A DNA stretch of 64,000 bases from assembly GCF_025972045.1 (NCBI RefSeq), contig NZ_JAPDHX010000001.1, forward strand, positions 538,238 to 602,237, in the 5' to 3' direction. A program made the translations under genes and the position numbers. Within the stretch, counting starts at the first letter, position 1. Every line of letters begins with the position of its first letter. This DNA is from Micropruina sonneratiae (GTDB lineage Bacteria; Actinomycetota; Actinomycetes; Propionibacteriales; Propionibacteriaceae). Positions 62,927 through 64,000 of this stretch are shown here, piece by piece. The notes beneath the pieces are model-generated. The model saw nothing but the letters and a program-made list of their open reading frames with translations. It searched no databases and had not been told where the DNA came from.

Positions 62927-63882
62927 GCCTTCTGGCTCCTCAGCTTGGGATTGACCAACAGGGAGAGCACGTCGACGAGCAGGTTGACGACCACGAAGCC
63001 GAGGGCGATGGTCAGCACCGCGCCCTGCACGATGGCAGGCTCGTTGTTCTTGACGCCTTCGATCATCAGCCGGCCCATTCCGGGCAGGTTGAACATCTGC
63101 TCGATGACGACCGCGCCGCCCAGCAGGTAACCGACCCGCAGCCCCAGCACGTTGAGCGGGTTGATCAGCGCGTTGCGGAGCACGTTGCGGCCCACCACCA
63201 CCCAGGGCGGCAGTCCACCACCCCGGGCGGTTCTGACGTAGTCCCGGTCGAGTTCCTCGACCATCGAGGTCCGGATGATCCGGGTCAGTTGCGCCGCCAC
63301 CGGGAAGCCTAGAGAGAAGGCGGGCAGTGCCATCGTCCGCAGCCAACCGGTGACGGAGTCGGACGGGTTGATGTACCCGCCGGTCGGGAAGATCGCCCGA
63401 TCGATCGCGAACCACTGGATGAGTAGGAGCGCCACCCAGAATGACGGGGCCGCCACGCCGAGCAGGCTGACGAAGCGGATCACCTGGTCGGGCCAGCGGT
63501 CACGGAAGATCGCCGAGATGATGCCGAGCACGAGGGCGACCACGACGGCGATGGCCAGACCCAGCAGGGTGAGCTGGACGGTCAACGGCAGGGCGGTAGA
63601 GATCATCGACGTGACCTGCTCGCCCGTCGCCAGGCTTCGGCCGAGTTGCCCCTGCGCGATGAGCAGCAGAAACCCGAAATACCGGACCAGGAACGGGTCG
63701 TTCAGACCGTGCTCCTCACGAAACTGATCCAACTGGTCGGGGGTCACCGGCGCGTCGGCGAAGACGGCGATCGCCGGGTCGGTCGCCGAGAACTGCATCA
63801 CGGCGAAGACGAACAGCACGATGCCCAGCACCAGTGGCACCAGCGAGGCCAGCCTTCGTCCCAGGATTCTGAGGATGCTCAT
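62923..63882 (-). CDS. DppB-like ABC permease
   Basis: A 319-residue permease with six helices. ILRILGRRLASLVPLVLGIV, LGRSLATGEQVTSMI and the EAA loop YVRTARGGGLPPWVVVGRNV identify the DppB branch. ATG 63882 with GGAG upstream is preferred to GTG 63891. It is the first complete gene of the importer; a substrate-binding protein gene would be expected just upstream, beyond the homopolymer tract. Confidence 0.92.
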   Translation of the reverse strand: MSILRILGRRLASLVPLVLGIVLFVFAVMQFSATDPAIAVFADAPVTPDQLDQFREEHGLNDPFLVRYFGFLLLIAQGQLGRSLATGEQVTSMISTALPLTVQLTLLGLAIAVVVALVLGIISAIFRDRWPDQVIRFVSLLGVAAPSFWVALLLIQWFAIDRAIFPTGGYINPSDSVTGWLRTMALPAFSLGFPVAAQLTRIIRTSMVEELDRDYVRTARGGGLPPWVVVGRNVLRNALINPLNVLGLRVGYLLGGAVVIEQMFNLPGMGRLMIEGVKNNEPAIVQGAVLTIALGFVVVNLLVDVLSLLVNPKLRSQKA

Positions 63883-63910
63883 GGGTTGCACTCCATCGGG
63901 TGGGGCGGGG

Positions 63911-63960
63911 GTGGGGGGGGCGCGCCCCCCCCCCCCCCCCCCCCCGGGGGGGGGGGGGGC
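63911..63960. other. Homopolymer tract, probable sequence artefact
   Basis: Eight G, CGCG, 21 C and 14 G follow one another. Nothing comparable occurs elsewhere, and the flanks change abruptly. This looks like a low-quality contig end or a collapsed sequencing read rather than biology; the sequence after it (63961-64000) should be used with caution. Confidence 0.7.
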
Positions 63961-64000
63961 GCCGCGGCGGGATCCCCGTGGAACCCCGGCAGGCGACCCC

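Overview
The window is a high-GC actinobacterial chromosome segment. The genes are dense, often overlap as GTGA/ATGA stop-start pairs, and show actinobacterial traits: the rplM-rpsI-glmM run, CIRCE-controlled groES-groEL with a histidine-containing GroEL tail, MptB-like mannosyltransferases, EF-G2, and many leaderless starts (TAnnnT followed 6-7 nt later by ATG or GTG). Protein content fits Propionibacteriaceae best, but this is inference from gene content and I cannot name a species.

Layout. 1-2.98 kb: a partial secreted protein, an acidic helical protein and the coupled tRNA/rRNA modification operon trmB-truA-rsmC. 3.1-7.6 kb: a YccF-type membrane protein, a frameshifted DUF559 gene bracketed by two copies of a long palindrome, and an EF-G2-like GTPase. 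7.8-12.1 kb: asparaginase and a YkcC/YkcB-like lipid-linked sugar pair. 12.2-14.7 kb: rplM-rpsI-glmM. 14.9-20.0 kb: amino-acid permease, orphan solute-binding lipoprotein, cNMP/CBS/nucleotidyltransferase protein and a phosphoesterase. 20.1-24.9 kb: a secreted protein/lipoprotein operon divergent from an operon encoding a 52-residue secreted peptide, a histidine kinase and a LuxR-type regulator. 24.9-29.6 kb: coaA, glmS, acpS, nnrDE. 29.8-33.1 kb: mannitol PTS. 33.2-36.7 kb: t6A operon (GNAT-TsaE fusion, tsaB, rimI, tsaD, nudix). 36.7-45.7 kb: homocysteine methyltransferase preceded by a glpD relic, a THUMP-like methyltransferase, MOSC, VOC, transglutaminase-like and two GH13 proteins. 45.7-47.8 kb: groES-groEL. 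48-55.1 kb: sulfotransferase, beta-propeller protein, MptB-like pair, epimerase, PIN protein. 55.2-63.9 kb: a complete sialic acid catabolic operon with a Dpp/Sat-type ABC importer, running into a homopolymer tract that looks like bad sequence.

How the genes work together. The nan operon couples an importer (permease, a permease-ATPase fusion, a second ATPase) to aldolase, kinase, epimerase and a sialidase without a signal peptide, which suggests uptake of sialylated sugars followed by cleavage inside the cell. GlmS and GlmM supply the amino-sugar route from the other side. The strongest candidate for something undescribed is the 20.1-24.9 kb locus: a small secreted peptide with a C-x8-C loop, translationally coupled to its apparent sensor kinase and regulator, facing an operon of unknown secreted proteins across a gap rich in a CGATCGG motif. 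Three unrelated families of long intergenic palindromes (3.6/4.6 kb, 7.7 kb, 47.9 kb) are the other notable feature. No rRNA, tRNA, CRISPR array or complete insertion sequence was found.
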